Shown: positions 1 through 9,336, numbered from the stretch's first letter. The stretch: DNA of 64,000 nucleotides from Saccharospirillum impatiens DSM 12546 (GCF_000423605.1 NZ_AUIH01000002.1:186001-250000), one strand, 5' to 3'. Translations and numbers: made by a program. Notes: a model not told the origin generated them from the sequence alone.

Positions 1-1337
1 TCTTGTCACTGGGCGGTCTGAGTTCGCAGGAAACGGCACGGCGCGGCAACAACTACGGCATTGCCGGCATGCTGATTGCCATTGTGGCAACCGTCGCTTC
101 GGCCGCCGTCGAAGCCTACTTTGTGCTAGCCATCGCCGTTGCCGTCGGCGCTGCCATTGGCTTGTGGCTGGCATCACGGGTGGAAATGACCGCCATGCCA
201 CAACTGGTTGCTCTGTTACACAGCTTTGTTGGACTGGCCGCTGTATTGATCGGCTGGGCTGCCTACCTGGACCCGAGATCGCAGTTAACGGGCGCTGAGA
301 AGGTCATCCACAATACTGAGATCTACCTTGGCATTTTCATCGGCGCTATCACCCTAACGGGTTCCTGGGCTGCTTACGGCAAACTGCAGGGCATCCTGTC
401 GAGCAAGCCATTGGCGTTGCCAGGGCGGCACCTGATGAATGCGGCCGCGATTCTGGTCTCGCTGGTGTTTCTGTTCATGTTCGCCCCAGACGGCCACGGC
501 GCGGGTGATGCGACACTGCTGTTGCTGATGACGCTCATCGCGCTGCTGCTCGGTGCCCACCTGGTCGCAGCGATCGGCGGGGCCGATATGCCGGTGGTGA
601 TCTCGATGCTGAACAGCTATTCCGGCTGGGCTGCGGCCGCTACAGGCTTCATGTTGGGCAATGACCTGTTGATCATCACAGGCGCACTGGTTGGCTCATC
701 CGGTGCCATTCTCAGCTACATCATGTGTCGGGCAATGAACCGATCGTTCATCAGTGTGATTCTGGGCGGTTTCGGCACAGACTCCGGTTCAAGCAATGAC
801 GATGAAGACTATGGTGAAGCACGCAGTTCATCCGCCGATGAAGTCGCCGGCTGGCTCCGCGATGCTGACTCGGTGGTTATCGCCCCGGGCTTTGGTATGG
901 CGGTCGCCCATGCCCAGCAGGCTGTCGCCGAACTGACGTCCACACTGCGCAAACAGGGCAAAACTGTCCGTTTCGCGATTCACCCGGTCGCCGGTCGCTT
1001 GCCTGGCCACATGAACGTGCTGCTGGCTGAAGCCAATGTGCCCTATGACATCGTGCTGGAAATGGATGAGATTAACGATGACTTGCCGAAAACCGATGTG
1101 GTTCTGGTGATCGGAGCCAATGACATATGCAACCCCGATGCGCAGGAAAAACCCGGATCACCCATTGCCGGTATGCCGGTGCTGGAAGTCTGGCACGCAC
1201 ATCAGGTGGTGATTCTGAAGCGGTCGATGGCCACGGGCTATGCCGGTGTCAGCAATCCGCTGTTCTATCGTGACAACAGCAGCATGCTGTTTGGCGATGC
1301 GAAAGAGAGCGTGCAGGCCCTGGTCAGTAAGCTCTAG
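1..1337 (+). CDS. pntB: NAD(P) transhydrogenase subunit beta (5' end outside window)
   Basis: Beta subunit of the inner-membrane proton-translocating transhydrogenase, which uses the proton gradient to reduce NADP+ with NADH. The visible 444 residues start inside the first membrane segment: the frame is open to the window edge, and the usual start lies about 15-20 residues further upstream, so the apparent TTG at base 3 is not the start. Hydrophobic segments fill roughly residues 15-260. From about 275 the soluble NADP-binding domain III follows, with the motif [15 protein letters not shown] near 295-310. pntA should lie just upstream, outside the window. The gene ends convergently with the small minus-strand gene at 1467-1931. 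Confidence 0.96.
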   Translation, partial: LSLGGLSSQETARRGNNYGIAGMLIAIVATVASAAVEAYFVLAIAVAVGAAIGLWLASRVEMTAMPQLVALLHSFVGLAAVLIGWAAYLDPRSQLTGAEKVIHNTEIYLGIFIGAITLTGSWAAYGKLQGILSSKPLALPGRHLMNAAAILVSLVFLFMFAPDGHGAGDATLLLLMTLIALLLGAHLVAAIGGADMPVVISMLNSYSGWAAAATGFMLGNDLLIITGALVGSSGAILSYIMCRAMNRSFISVILGGFGTDSGSSNDDEDYGEARSSSADEVAGWLRDADSVVIAPGFGMAVAHAQQAVAELTSTLRKQGKTVRFAIHPVAGRLPGHMNVLLAEANVPYDIVLEMDEINDDLPKTDVVLVIGANDICNPDAQEKPGSPIAGMPVLEVWHAHQVVILKRSMATGYAGVSNPLFYRDNSSMLFGDAKESVQALVSKL

Positions 1338-1366
1338 AAGAGTGTTAAAAGGGCTCTCAGCCTTTC

Positions 1367-1392
1367 GGCGAGCTACACCCGTGTAGCTCGCC
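1367..1392. terminator. Perfect 12-bp inverted repeat between convergent genes
   Basis: Two 12-base arms (1367-1378 and 1381-1392) are exact reverse complements, separated by 2 bases, in the 129-bp gap between pntB and the convergent gene at 1467. There is no clear T tract on the plus side; on the minus side a short T run lies beyond a second, weaker hairpin at about 1347-1365. A bidirectional terminator is the likely role, by inference. Confidence 0.5.
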
Positions 1393-1466
1393 CCTTGAGT
1401 GACTTGATGATTCGTTCCGGACGAATCGGTCATCACACCCAAAACCAGGGGCGCAGCGCACAGCAA

Positions 1467-1931
1467 TCAGGCCGCACCTGACTTGCGCGCCAGCAGCTTG
1501 GTCAGTACCCGTGATACCTGAGTTCGGCCTTCGGCATTGATCATCAGCGCCTTGGGCGTCAGTCCTTCCAGGGCCGAGTTCGGCGTCGACAGCCAAGACT
1601 GAGCGGCGTCGACGCTACCCAGGGCATTACAGGCATGCAACACCAGTTTGCTGATGTCATCAACCATGCTTTGTGCGGGTGGCTCTTCAGACAAATCCAT
1701 CCCAATCAACTGGGCATCCGGCATGGCTTGTTGTACCTGTGACTTGGCGTACTCCAGCACCTGAGTCACGCTGGCGCCCTCGCGGCTGAAATGAATCGAG
1801 AATTCACCACTTGGGTTCGACCCCAGGCCTTCAATGGTAAAATCCGATCCTGGCATCTGTCCGGCGACGGCCGCTGCATCGACGGCGGCGGAATCGGGCA
1901 ACTGAAAGGTCAGTGTAAAATGGTGCAGCAT
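1467..1931 (-). CDS. Small protein with Xre/MbcA/ParS-type toxin-binding C-terminal domain
   Basis: A 154-residue protein. The C-terminal 50 residues (about 100-150) contain the pattern WL-TPN-ALEG-TP-ALM followed by G-----V---L, which resembles the MbcA/ParS/Xre antitoxin toxin-binding domain (DUF2384). The first 80 residues show no HTH and no family I recognise. Antitoxins with this domain normally sit next to a RES-domain toxin, but none is present: the downstream neighbour is convergent pntB and the upstream side is a 416-bp intergenic region holding a repeat. It may be a domesticated stand-alone protein rather than an antitoxin. Codon use looks native. Confidence 0.6.
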   Translation of the reverse strand: MLHHFTLTFQLPDSAAVDAAAVAGQMPGSDFTIEGLGSNPSGEFSIHFSREGASVTQVLEYAKSQVQQAMPDAQLIGMDLSEEPPAQSMVDDISKLVLHACNALGSVDAAQSWLSTPNSALEGLTPKALMINAEGRTQVSRVLTKLLARKSGAA

Positions 1932-2175
1932 GTCAGCCTTCTTAGTCTCGTGAGCACCCCTAAAGCATACCCAAACTGGCCGGGCTTTGAAAAACTTTCA
2001 CGGATGGCCCCTTCCAATCGTCTAAAACAACTACCACGGAACCTTCACGCCCGCCAACACTGACCAAAAGATGGCTTACTGCTACACTGACCAGCTACCC
2101 TGATCTCAGTCTGGCAGGTCAAATCAAATGCGCCCTAGTTACCTGATATTCAATGGCGGTAATCCGTGTCAGCCA

Positions 2176-2268
2176 CCAGGTAGGCTTATCCGGGGTCGGC
2201 GAAAACCCGTCCATGGGGCCTAGACTTCGGCATCCATGCCTCAGACTACCCCGGATAAGCCTACCTGG
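2176..2268 (-). repeat. Twin-hairpin intergenic element, copy 1
   Basis: The outer arms 2176-2195 and 2249-2268 are a perfect 20-bp inverted repeat. Inside are two small hairpins: CCC-GTCCAT-GGG (loop 2209-2214) and GGC-ATCCAT-GCC (loop 2232-2237), with loop starts 23 nt apart. Read on the minus strand the loops are ATGGAC and ATGGAT (ANGGAN). The copy lies in the 416-bp divergent gap between the gene at 1931 and the ketoacyl synthase at 2348, so on the minus strand it would fall in a 5' leader. The rest of the gap (1932-2175, 2269-2347) shows nothing else I can assign. Confidence 0.8.
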
Positions 2269-2347
2269 CAGCCAACTCTCAGTGTGTTGTCGACGCTTAA
2301 CCTTGAGTTCATATAATTAAATAGTTTCTCGATAAAAGGATCACACC

Positions 2348-3478
2348 ATGTCTGCCAACGACTCTGTAGTCATCAGCGGCGCCGGCCTCTGGAACCCCGA
2401 AAATGTGCTCACTAACACAGAGTTGGTGCAGGTACTGAATGAATACGCTGACAAGTTCAACGACGAACACGCCAGCGAAATAGAAGCAGGAACCCTTGAG
2501 CCCGTCGCCAAATCCGACCCGGATTTCATCACAAAGGCCAGTGGCATTCGCCAGCGTTATGTCTACGTCAAAGATGGCATCATGGACGTCGATCGCATGC
2601 GCCCCCGCATTCAGGAGCGCCCCGACGACCAGCTCAGCCATCAGGGGGAAATGGCCGTTGCGGCTGCCAAAAAGGCGCTGTCTGCCGCCAACAAAAAGCC
2701 AGCCGACATTGATGCCGTCATCGTCAGCTGCGCCTATACCCAGCGCTCCTATCCGGCCATTGCCATTGAAGTGCAGGCCGAACTCGGCATCGAGGGCTTC
2801 GGCTTCGACATGCTGGTCGCCTGCTCAGCCGCCACCTTCGCCCTGCACCGCGCCTATGAGATGATCAAGGCGGGCACCGCCCGGGCGGTTCTGGTCATCA
2901 ACCCGGAACTGACCTCACCCCAGGTGAATTACCGCGACCGCGACAGTCACTTTATTTTCGGCGACGTCGCCACCGCCATGGTGGTTGAACGGGGCGACAC
3001 AGCCGATGCCGAGCACGTTTACGACATTCTCGGCATCAAGGCAAAAACCGTCTATTCGAATAACATCCGCTCGAACTTCGGCTTCGTTTCACACGCCTTC
3101 GACTCCGACCCCTTTGGTCCGGACAAACTGTTCCACCAGGAAGGTCGCAAGGTGTTTAAGGAAGTCTGCCCAATGGCGGCCGAACATCTGGCTGTTCAGA
3201 TTGAAGCAGTGGGCGCCGACATCGGTCAGGTGCGGCGCTGGTGGTTGCATCAGGCCAATATCAACATGAACCAGTTAATCACCAAACGCCTGCTGGGCCA
3301 TGTAGGCACTCAGGACGAAGCCCCGATCGTACTCGACGAATACGCCAACACGGCCTCGGCCGGTTCGATCATTGCGTTCAACCTGCACCATAAAGACCTT
3401 AAGTCCGGTGATCTGGGCGTGATCTGCTCGTTTGGGGCGGGGTATTCGATTGGAAGTCTTGCTTTGCGCAAGCGGTGA
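2348..3478 (+). CDS. Beta-ketoacyl-ACP synthase III family protein
   Basis: A 376-residue thiolase-fold condensing enzyme of the FabH/KAS III family. It is longer than classical FabH (about 317 aa) and similar in size and motifs to the Pseudomonas KAS III-like proteins that feed acyl-CoAs from beta-oxidation into fatty-acid synthesis. The catalytic triad is visible: Cys159 in LVACSAATF, His301 in WLHQANINM, Asn334 in YANTASAGS. The start ATG is preceded by AAAGGA at good spacing. It stands alone, between a divergent small gene and a convergent chaperedoxin, with repeat copies on both sides. The exact acyl donor cannot be read from sequence. Confidence 0.88.
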   Translation: MSANDSVVISGAGLWNPENVLTNTELVQVLNEYADKFNDEHASEIEAGTLEPVAKSDPDFITKASGIRQRYVYVKDGIMDVDRMRPRIQERPDDQLSHQGEMAVAAAKKALSAANKKPADIDAVIVSCAYTQRSYPAIAIEVQAELGIEGFGFDMLVACSAATFALHRAYEMIKAGTARAVLVINPELTSPQVNYRDRDSHFIFGDVATAMVVERGDTADAEHVYDILGIKAKTVYSNNIRSNFGFVSHAFDSDPFGPDKLFHQEGRKVFKEVCPMAAEHLAVQIEAVGADIGQVRRWWLHQANINMNQLITKRLLGHVGTQDEAPIVLDEYANTASAGSIIAFNLHHKDLKSGDLGVICSFGAGYSIGSLALRKR

Positions 3479-3580
3479 GTTTGGTTTCTAAATTAGAAGT
3501 TTGCGCCAAAGTACGGACATGCCAGCTTATCTAACAACTCATTTTTAAGTATGGGAAACACAATGCTGGCACAGTGCTAA

Positions 3581-3693
3581 GTGCTGGTTACCGGGTAAGC
3601 GTATCCGGGGAAGTCCGCAACATGGATGTTGCGGCCTAGTCTCCATGGACGGATTCACAACGACCCCGGATAGGCTTACCCGGTGACCGGCAC
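3581..3693 (+). repeat. Twin-hairpin intergenic element, copy 2 (inverted orientation)
   Basis: Outer arms of about 30 bp (3581-3610 and 3662-3693) pair with three mismatches. The core is the reverse complement of the other copies, so the plus strand carries the ANGGA-type loops: CCGCAAC-ATGGAT-GTTGCGG (loop 3622-3627) and TCC-ATGGAC-GGA (loop 3645-3650), again 23 nt apart. It lies between the convergent genes ending at 3478 and 3709, in the 3' UTR of the ketoacyl synthase when read on plus. Confidence 0.8.
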
Positions 3694-3708
3694 GACCTCC
3701 TTGCAACG

Positions 3709-4587
3709 TCAGTAGAGCAACGTAAACAGCTGGCGCTGGTATTTGACTGCGATGGGGTCACCCTTGCCGAGACTGTTGACGATATCCAGAAAGGTTTTAC
3801 GAGCCTCTCCGTCCTTGAAGGTTTTGTCTTTGCGCAGGATGCCCAGCAGGGTATCCAATGCGTCCGCATGGCGGTTGATCTGGCTGTATTGCACCGCCAG
3901 TTCGTAGGCCAGTTCAAGGTTATCCGGATCGGCGTCCCGCTTGTTCTGCAAGTCCTGAATTTCCGGCGACTCGCCGGCCTGGTGCAACAGCGCAAGACGT
4001 GACTTCAGCGCCGCGTATTGAGGTTCTGTTTGCTCGGTCATCGTCATTTTACCGAGAATGGCCTCAGCGTCTTCAGCACGGTTCAGGGCAACGTAGATAT
4101 CCGCCAGCGCAAAGGCAATGGCGGTTTCACCCTCGCTCAACGTATAGGCCTCCCGCAGCAGAGGCAGGGCTTCGTCGAGCTTCCCCTGCTCATGCAGCGC
4201 CTGAGCTTGCTGCAGCAGGCTATCCCAGGGTTTGGGCAGGTATTTTTCCAGGCGTTCCCGGATGGCCGATTCCGGCTCGGCGCCCATAAAGGCGTCTACC
4301 GGCTGTCCATTGACGATCAGCGCAACAGTGGGCAGGCTGCGAACACCAAACTGAGCCACAATGTTGGGTTGCTCATCGGCATTCACCTTAGCCAGCAGGA
4401 ACTGGCCCTGGAATTCGGCCGCCAGCTTCTCAAGAATCGGCATCAGTGCCTTACAGGGCGCGCACCATTCCGCCCAGAAATCCATGACAACCAGGCGACG
4501 CTGGGATTCTTCAACCATTACGTGTTGAAAGTTTTGTTCAGTTACGACCACCACGTTGCCGGTATCTTGCCCGTATACTTCGTTCAT
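3709..4587 (-). CDS. cnoX: Chaperedoxin CnoX (YbbN): thioredoxin domain plus TPR region
   Basis: A 292-residue cytoplasmic co-chaperone. Residues 1-120 form a thioredoxin fold with the active site WCAPCK (Cys42, Cys45); the remainder is helical TPR-like repeats typical of YbbN/CnoX. The family protects substrates from oxidation and aggregation and hands them to DnaK or GroEL. E. coli CnoX lacks the first cysteine of the CXXC motif, whereas this protein keeps both, so it may retain redox activity. The gene is convergent with the ketoacyl synthase and divergent from the M16 protease. Confidence 0.93.
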   Translation of the reverse strand: MNEVYGQDTGNVVVVTEQNFQHVMVEESQRRLVVMDFWAEWCAPCKALMPILEKLAAEFQGQFLLAKVNADEQPNIVAQFGVRSLPTVALIVNGQPVDAFMGAEPESAIRERLEKYLPKPWDSLLQQAQALHEQGKLDEALPLLREAYTLSEGETAIAFALADIYVALNRAEDAEAILGKMTMTEQTEPQYAALKSRLALLHQAGESPEIQDLQNKRDADPDNLELAYELAVQYSQINRHADALDTLLGILRKDKTFKDGEARKTFLDIVNSLGKGDPIAVKYQRQLFTLLY

Positions 4588-4790
4588 AACACCCTCGCGT
4601 TCAAAACTGGCTTTATCCCTACATTATTGGGACATCACCGAATTTCGCAACACCGGGGATTCCATAAGAGCGCCAGGGATGCCATGACAGCAGGGCAAGC
4701 GACCGTTACAATCCTTTTCTTCACAGATTCCCGTGCCGGGTGCCGACCGGGATAGCCGTGAGTCTGAACGTCATTCATCAGGAGCGCAGT

Positions 4791-7730
4791 ATGAAACGGG
4801 GTGTTCTCATCGCCATTACCGCCGGGGTTATCGTTGTTCTGGCAAGCGCAGGGCTGGTTGTTACCAGCGCCATGCAGCCCGGAGAGGAAAATCCGTCCAA
4901 CATCGTGGTCAGCGAACGTGAAGACCGGGTATTCCACCAGTATGAGCTTGAAAACGGACTGACCGTTGTCCTGGTGTCGGATGAGGATGCCGAAGTCGCC
5001 GCTGCGGCCCTGAATGTCAGCGTTGGTTCATGGAGCAACCCGGCCGACTTACCGGGTCTTGCCCACTTTCTTGAGCATATGTTGTTTCTGGGCACAGAGA
5101 AATACCCGCAAGCCGATGAATACCATCGCTTTATCGAGCAGAACGGTGGCAACAACAATGCCTATACGGCCGATGAGAACACCCTGTATTATTTCGATAT
5201 TGATGCCGAGCACCTCGAACCGGCGCTGGACCGACTGGCGCAATTTTTTATCGCCCCACTGTTCGATGCCAGCTATATAGAACGCGAAATCAACGCCGTG
5301 CAGTCGGAATTCACGGCCAGTCTGCAAGACGATAACCGCCGCCGGGAAGACGCCGTGCGCGAACAGATCAATCCCGACCACCCTGCAGCCAACCTGGCCA
5401 TAGGCAATGCCCAAACACTGGAAAGCGACCAGCTGCGTGAGCGCATGCAGACGTTCTATCGTGAGCACTATGTAGCAAACCGGCTGTCGCTGGCGGTGGT
5501 TGGACCTCAGGACATCGAAACGCTTAAAAGCTGGGTCGACGCCCGCTTCAATCAGATTCGTTCTGTCTCCTCAGAACCCATTCAAGTTCATAGCCCCCTG
5601 TTCCAGGCCAGCACGTTACCCATGCTGATCGAGGTACAGCCCCGTCGTGAATCAAGGCTCCTGCAGTTCCGGTTCCCGGTGCCTGCCACCGTGACTGAAC
5701 TCGATACCAAGCCCTATGCCTACCTCGCAAGCCTGCTGGATCATCAGGGGTCCGGCACTCTGTTTGCCGAACTGAAAAGCCGAGGCTGGGCCGATGGCCT
5801 GTCCGCTCATGCGCCAGGCACCAGCCGCAATTCAGAGACGTTCAATGTCTCCGTACAGCTGACGTCTGAAGGCATGGCCAACTGGCAGACGATGGCGACC
5901 CTGATGTTCGATTACCTGCAAACCATCGAACAGGAAGGCCTGAACCAGTGGCGCTACGAAGAACTTCAGACCATCAACCGGATCAATTTCGAATTCGCCG
6001 AACAGGTTTCGCCAGCGGCCACCGCCCAGCATCTGGCCACCCGGCTGATGCATTACCCAGCCGATCAGATTCTGGCCGGGCCTTACCAGTTGGCGCAATA
6101 CGATCCCGAGGCAATTCAACTCTGGCTGTCCTACCTGAAACCGGACAATGCCCTGGTCGTATTAATGGAACCGCAGGTAGAAACCGACACGACCAGCCAA
6201 TGGTACGAGACGCCCTATAAGGCCACCCCGCTGTCAGGTACCCAGGTTGCACAGTGGCGCAGCCCTGACGTAGATGCGGCAATGACCTTGCCGGAGGAGA
6301 ATCTGTTCATTCCCGAAGACTTGTCGGTACTGCCCTTTGACGGTCGCCAGAGCGAGCTGATCAACAACACGCCACTGGTCATCAAACAGAGCCCCGGTCT
6401 GACTGTCTGGTTCGAACAGGATGAGACCTTCCGGACGCCCAAGCTCGACATTACCGTTATGATGGAATCGCCCGAGGCGAATGCCAGTGCACGCAGCGCC
6501 ATTGCGACGCGACTGTTCATTGACATGGTCGACGACGGCATGACCGATTTTCGTTACGACGCCAGCCGCGCCGGCTCCGGCTACGGCTTGTCTTCATCCA
6601 AACGCGGCTTGCAATTACGGCTTTACGGTTACAGCGACCGCCTGCACGTGCTGCTCGACACCCTGTTGGTAGAAATGACCGACACCGGGGTCAGTCAGGC
6701 CCGGTTTGAACAATTGAAATCCGACTTGCAGCGACGGTTGCGCAATACCAGTGAAGATCCGGTTCTGAACCAGATGGTACGCCGGCTAAACACGGCGCTG
6801 ATACGGGATACCCGCACACCCGAAGCCTTACTTGCGGCGCTCGACGACCTGACGCTGGAAGACGTCCTCGCTCAGCGCGATGCGTTGCTGAATCGCCAGG
6901 CCATGACGGTACTGATTCACGGCAATCAGACCGAAGGCGGTGCCCTGCAACTGGCCAATCGCATCAGCGCAATGCTACCGCCCAATGCGGAAATTGGCAC
7001 CGTACGCACCGAGGTTGCCGCCTTGCCAAGTCGCCGTTATCGCCATGAAATGACGATTGATCACAACGACAGTGCCCTGCTCGGCTACTATCAGGGCCAG
7101 GACAGCAGTTTGCGTGAGCGTGCCCTGTTTTCCCTGCTCAACCGAACCCTGAGTGCACCTTATTTCGCTGAGCTGCGCACCGAAGAACAACTGGGCTACA
7201 TTGTATTTAGCCAGAATTTTATGGTTGAAGATCTGCCCGGCCTGATCGTTTATATTCAATCACCGGGTACCGACCCGGCCTTGCTGCAATTGTTTTCAGA
7301 CCGTTTTATGAATCGTTATCTGCAACAACTCCGAAGCTTGGAGAGTGATGCATTCAACCGCTACAAAGCCGGGCTGATCAACGACCTGACGACGCCGGAA
7401 CAAAATCTCTATGAACTCAGTCAGACCTACTGGCAATCGATCATGGACGGCAACCAGAACTTCAACACGCGCCGGCGCCTGGCCTCCGCTGTCGAGGCGA
7501 TCAGCCTGGACGGCTTTACCCGCTTTTTTGAAAACCAAATGCTGCGAGACGATGCCAAAAGCCTGGTGCTTCATCAGATCGGGCGGGGAATGGAAGACGC
7601 TTACGCTGAAAACGGCACCAATCTGGTGGGCTTCTACCCAGCTGACGATGTGCTGACGCTTCAGGAAGCCAGCCGCTGGATAACACCGACGTTCAATAAT
7701 TTGCCAGTGCAGGACAACCCCGCGCAATAA
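4791..7730 (+). CDS. M16-family insulinase/pitrilysin-like metalloprotease
   Basis: A 979-residue zinc protease of the pitrilysin/insulysin type. Residues 1-28 form a basic, hydrophobic signal sequence, so the enzyme should be exported or anchored in the periplasm. The inverted zinc motif HFLEH is at residues 92-96, and the distal ligand is Glu173, at the canonical spacing of 77 after the second His. The usual four M16 domains account for the length. The start at 4791 is chosen because GGAG lies 6 bases upstream and the signal peptide begins there; an in-frame ATG at 4740 lacks both. It is monocistronic and convergent with the kinase-like gene at 7898. Confidence 0.93.
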   Translation: MKRGVLIAITAGVIVVLASAGLVVTSAMQPGEENPSNIVVSEREDRVFHQYELENGLTVVLVSDEDAEVAAAALNVSVGSWSNPADLPGLAHFLEHMLFLGTEKYPQADEYHRFIEQNGGNNNAYTADENTLYYFDIDAEHLEPALDRLAQFFIAPLFDASYIEREINAVQSEFTASLQDDNRRREDAVREQINPDHPAANLAIGNAQTLESDQLRERMQTFYREHYVANRLSLAVVGPQDIETLKSWVDARFNQIRSVSSEPIQVHSPLFQASTLPMLIEVQPRRESRLLQFRFPVPATVTELDTKPYAYLASLLDHQGSGTLFAELKSRGWADGLSAHAPGTSRNSETFNVSVQLTSEGMANWQTMATLMFDYLQTIEQEGLNQWRYEELQTINRINFEFAEQVSPAATAQHLATRLMHYPADQILAGPYQLAQYDPEAIQLWLSYLKPDNALVVLMEPQVETDTTSQWYETPYKATPLSGTQVAQWRSPDVDAAMTLPEENLFIPEDLSVLPFDGRQSELINNTPLVIKQSPGLTVWFEQDETFRTPKLDITVMMESPEANASARSAIATRLFIDMVDDGMTDFRYDASRAGSGYGLSSSKRGLQLRLYGYSDRLHVLLDTLLVEMTDTGVSQARFEQLKSDLQRRLRNTSEDPVLNQMVRRLNTALIRDTRTPEALLAALDDLTLEDVLAQRDALLNRQAMTVLIHGNQTEGGALQLANRISAMLPPNAEIGTVRTEVAALPSRRYRHEMTIDHNDSALLGYYQGQDSSLRERALFSLLNRTLSAPYFAELRTEEQLGYIVFSQNFMVEDLPGLIVYIQSPGTDPALLQLFSDRFMNRYLQQLRSLESDAFNRYKAGLINDLTTPEQNLYELSQTYWQSIMDGNQNFNTRRRLASAVEAISLDGFTRFFENQMLRDDAKSLVLHQIGRGMEDAYAENGTNLVGFYPADDVLTLQEASRWITPTFNNLPVQDNPAQ

Positions 7731-7761
7731 AGGGCCATTGAACCGCTCGACTGGATAACCC

Positions 7762-7817
7762 GGCATTCATGCCTGCCGACCCGGAGAACTCTCTCCGGGT
7801 CGGCAGGCATGAATGCC
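7762..7817. terminator. Perfect 26-bp hairpin between convergent genes
   Basis: Arms 7762-7787 and 7792-7817 are exact reverse complements over 26 bp with a 4-base loop, in the 167-bp gap between the M16 protease and the convergent kinase-like gene. There is no long T tract on either strand. It is probably a bidirectional transcription stop or a cruciform-forming repeat. It lacks the twin-hairpin core of the element family found elsewhere in the window. Confidence 0.6.
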
Positions 7818-7897
7818 CCTATCTACCAGGGCGTACCAGGCTGGCAGCCAAGCCACCCGGCTTCAGCCGTTGTGCACAATGAAACAACGCAACCGGG

Positions 7898-8899
7898 TTA
7901 ACCGTGCTCTGCGGTTTCCAGCCAGTTGTGTTGCCTGCGCGGTAGCACCACCATGACTTCGGTGCCCTTGTCGCCATCCAGTACATCCAGATTGCCGCCC
8001 AGCATTTGTGCCAATCTGCGAGCGACTACCAGCGACAGGCCAGGTCCCACATCACGCCCTTCGTCAATGACACTGGTGTAATGGGTAAGTACGTTACTGA
8101 GCTGATCCGGATCGAGATGGCGGCCTTCGGCGTTGATCCGGATGCGCAGGGCTTCGCCAAGTTCGGCATCGATGTACCCGATCAGATGAACCTGTACCAG
8201 ACCTCCTTCGTTCATCCTCATCAGTGAGTACACAACCCGGGTGAGCAATGAGTGCAACCAGTTCACATCAGAAACCAGGGGCAGCTGGTCTTCCTGATGC
8301 TCGAATTTAACGCGTGTCTTGTAGCCTTTGCCGAACCGTTGCCACTCTTCACAAAACCCTTCCAGTACCGTCAACAGATTCAGGTTCTCGGTGCGGGGTA
8401 ATTCTGACTTAAGCTCCAGCCGGGCCAATACTTTCAGATCGTCGGCATAACGCTGCATCAGTTCCGATTTCTCGCGTATTCGCTCCAGTGCATCCGGCTG
8501 ACTAGACGTGCAGAGTGACTGAACTTCGGCCATGGCTGTGTTCAGCGCATTGGCCATGTTCTTGAGTGCCAGATCTTTCTCCTGGGCCGAAGACAGCACC
8601 AAACGACGCAGCTCGGCGCTTTGCTTACCTTCATATTCGAATCGCTCGATCCTGAGATGGCTTTCCTGCAACGTCCGCTTAACCCGGCTGACCTCCCGGA
8701 ACGCATCATCTGCATGGTTCTGACTGCGATTCAGGGTCAACAGTGACATGGCGGCGGCTGCCACCAGCAAGGCCACCGGCACAGCCAACACCGGTACCTC
8801 GAGCACCGGTCGTGCGAAATACACCAGCGCAGCCAGGCTGGCCAGCCACAACACCCCGCTGATCACCCAGAAGGTTGCCACCTGTGACGATTTATTCAC
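7898..8899 (-). CDS. Membrane histidine-kinase-like ATPase lacking a recognisable phospho-acceptor His
   Basis: A 333-residue protein. Two membrane segments (about 8-55) are followed by a coiled-coil helix region (about 60-170) and a HATPase_c-like domain (about 210-325). The ATP-lid glycines are partly kept: DVGPGLSL (G1-like) and GDKGTEV (G2-like). The N-box asparagine is not evident (the region reads SLLTRVVYSLMRM) and the dimerisation region shows no H-box. It may be a degenerate sensor or a scaffold. The GTG start at 8899 has GGAG seven bases upstream; the longer frame to 9073 lacks such a site. No response regulator is adjacent. Confidence 0.7.
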   Translation of the reverse strand: MNKSSQVATFWVISGVLWLASLAALVYFARPVLEVPVLAVPVALLVAAAAMSLLTLNRSQNHADDAFREVSRVKRTLQESHLRIERFEYEGKQSAELRRLVLSSAQEKDLALKNMANALNTAMAEVQSLCTSSQPDALERIREKSELMQRYADDLKVLARLELKSELPRTENLNLLTVLEGFCEEWQRFGKGYKTRVKFEHQEDQLPLVSDVNWLHSLLTRVVYSLMRMNEGGLVQVHLIGYIDAELGEALRIRINAEGRHLDPDQLSNVLTHYTSVIDEGRDVGPGLSLVVARRLAQMLGGNLDVLDGDKGTEVMVVLPRRQHNWLETAEHG

Positions 8900-9307
8900 T
8901 GTTTTCTCCCAAACAAAGACGCCTAATACGTCAGCCGCGAAGAACGAGCCGCAGCGACGACATGGATTTGCTGGCAGTTTGCCATTAAATTCAGGGATGC
9001 GCAGTCTTCTTGATAAATAAGCGTCCACCTTTGCCGCCAACGCTGTATGGGTAGCCGGGCGGCCTGGTCGCAACCGTTCGTAATGCGATCAGCACCATCC
9101 GAAGCCCTCCGGCATGCACCCGGCCGACAGCCCTGGCCGCCTTGCCGATCCTGCGGTTAGGGACCCCGGGCCACCGCTTTGGAGCGCTTACGTTGAGTCG
9201 CCGGTCGAACCCTCCATACTGAGTCACCTCAGCGGCTGGCACGCCGTGCATTGGCATGAGAAACCCCATCGCAAGTGGCTTGTTTTTTAACCAGTCAGAC
9301 GTTGTTT
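8900..9307. other. Intergenic region without an assigned gene
   Basis: About 400 bp lie between the divergent kinase-like gene and the deoC promoter. A 92-codon minus-strand frame (8991-9269) covers a GC-rich block with only short palindromes, such as CTGAG-TCAC-CTCAG near 9220. It has no ribosome-binding site and matches no family I recognise. The block may be a decayed gene, a structured RNA, or nothing. Confidence 0.3.
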
Positions 9308-9336
9308 TTGACCCCTTATGGGCATAAACTTATTAA
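9308..9336 (+). promoter_or_regulatory. Predicted sigma-70 promoter of the deo operon
   Basis: TTGACC at 9308-9313 and TATTAA at 9331-9336 are separated by exactly 17 bp. Transcription would begin near 9343, giving a leader of about 17 nt before the deoC ATG at 9360. Because the promoter spacer covers the in-frame ATG at 9318, it argues against that upstream start. I see no convincing DeoR or CytR operator. Confidence 0.55.

Noticed and set aside
4018-4755. 245-codon plus-strand frame
   Set aside because: Antisense to cnoX and running into the M16 leader; no homology seen.
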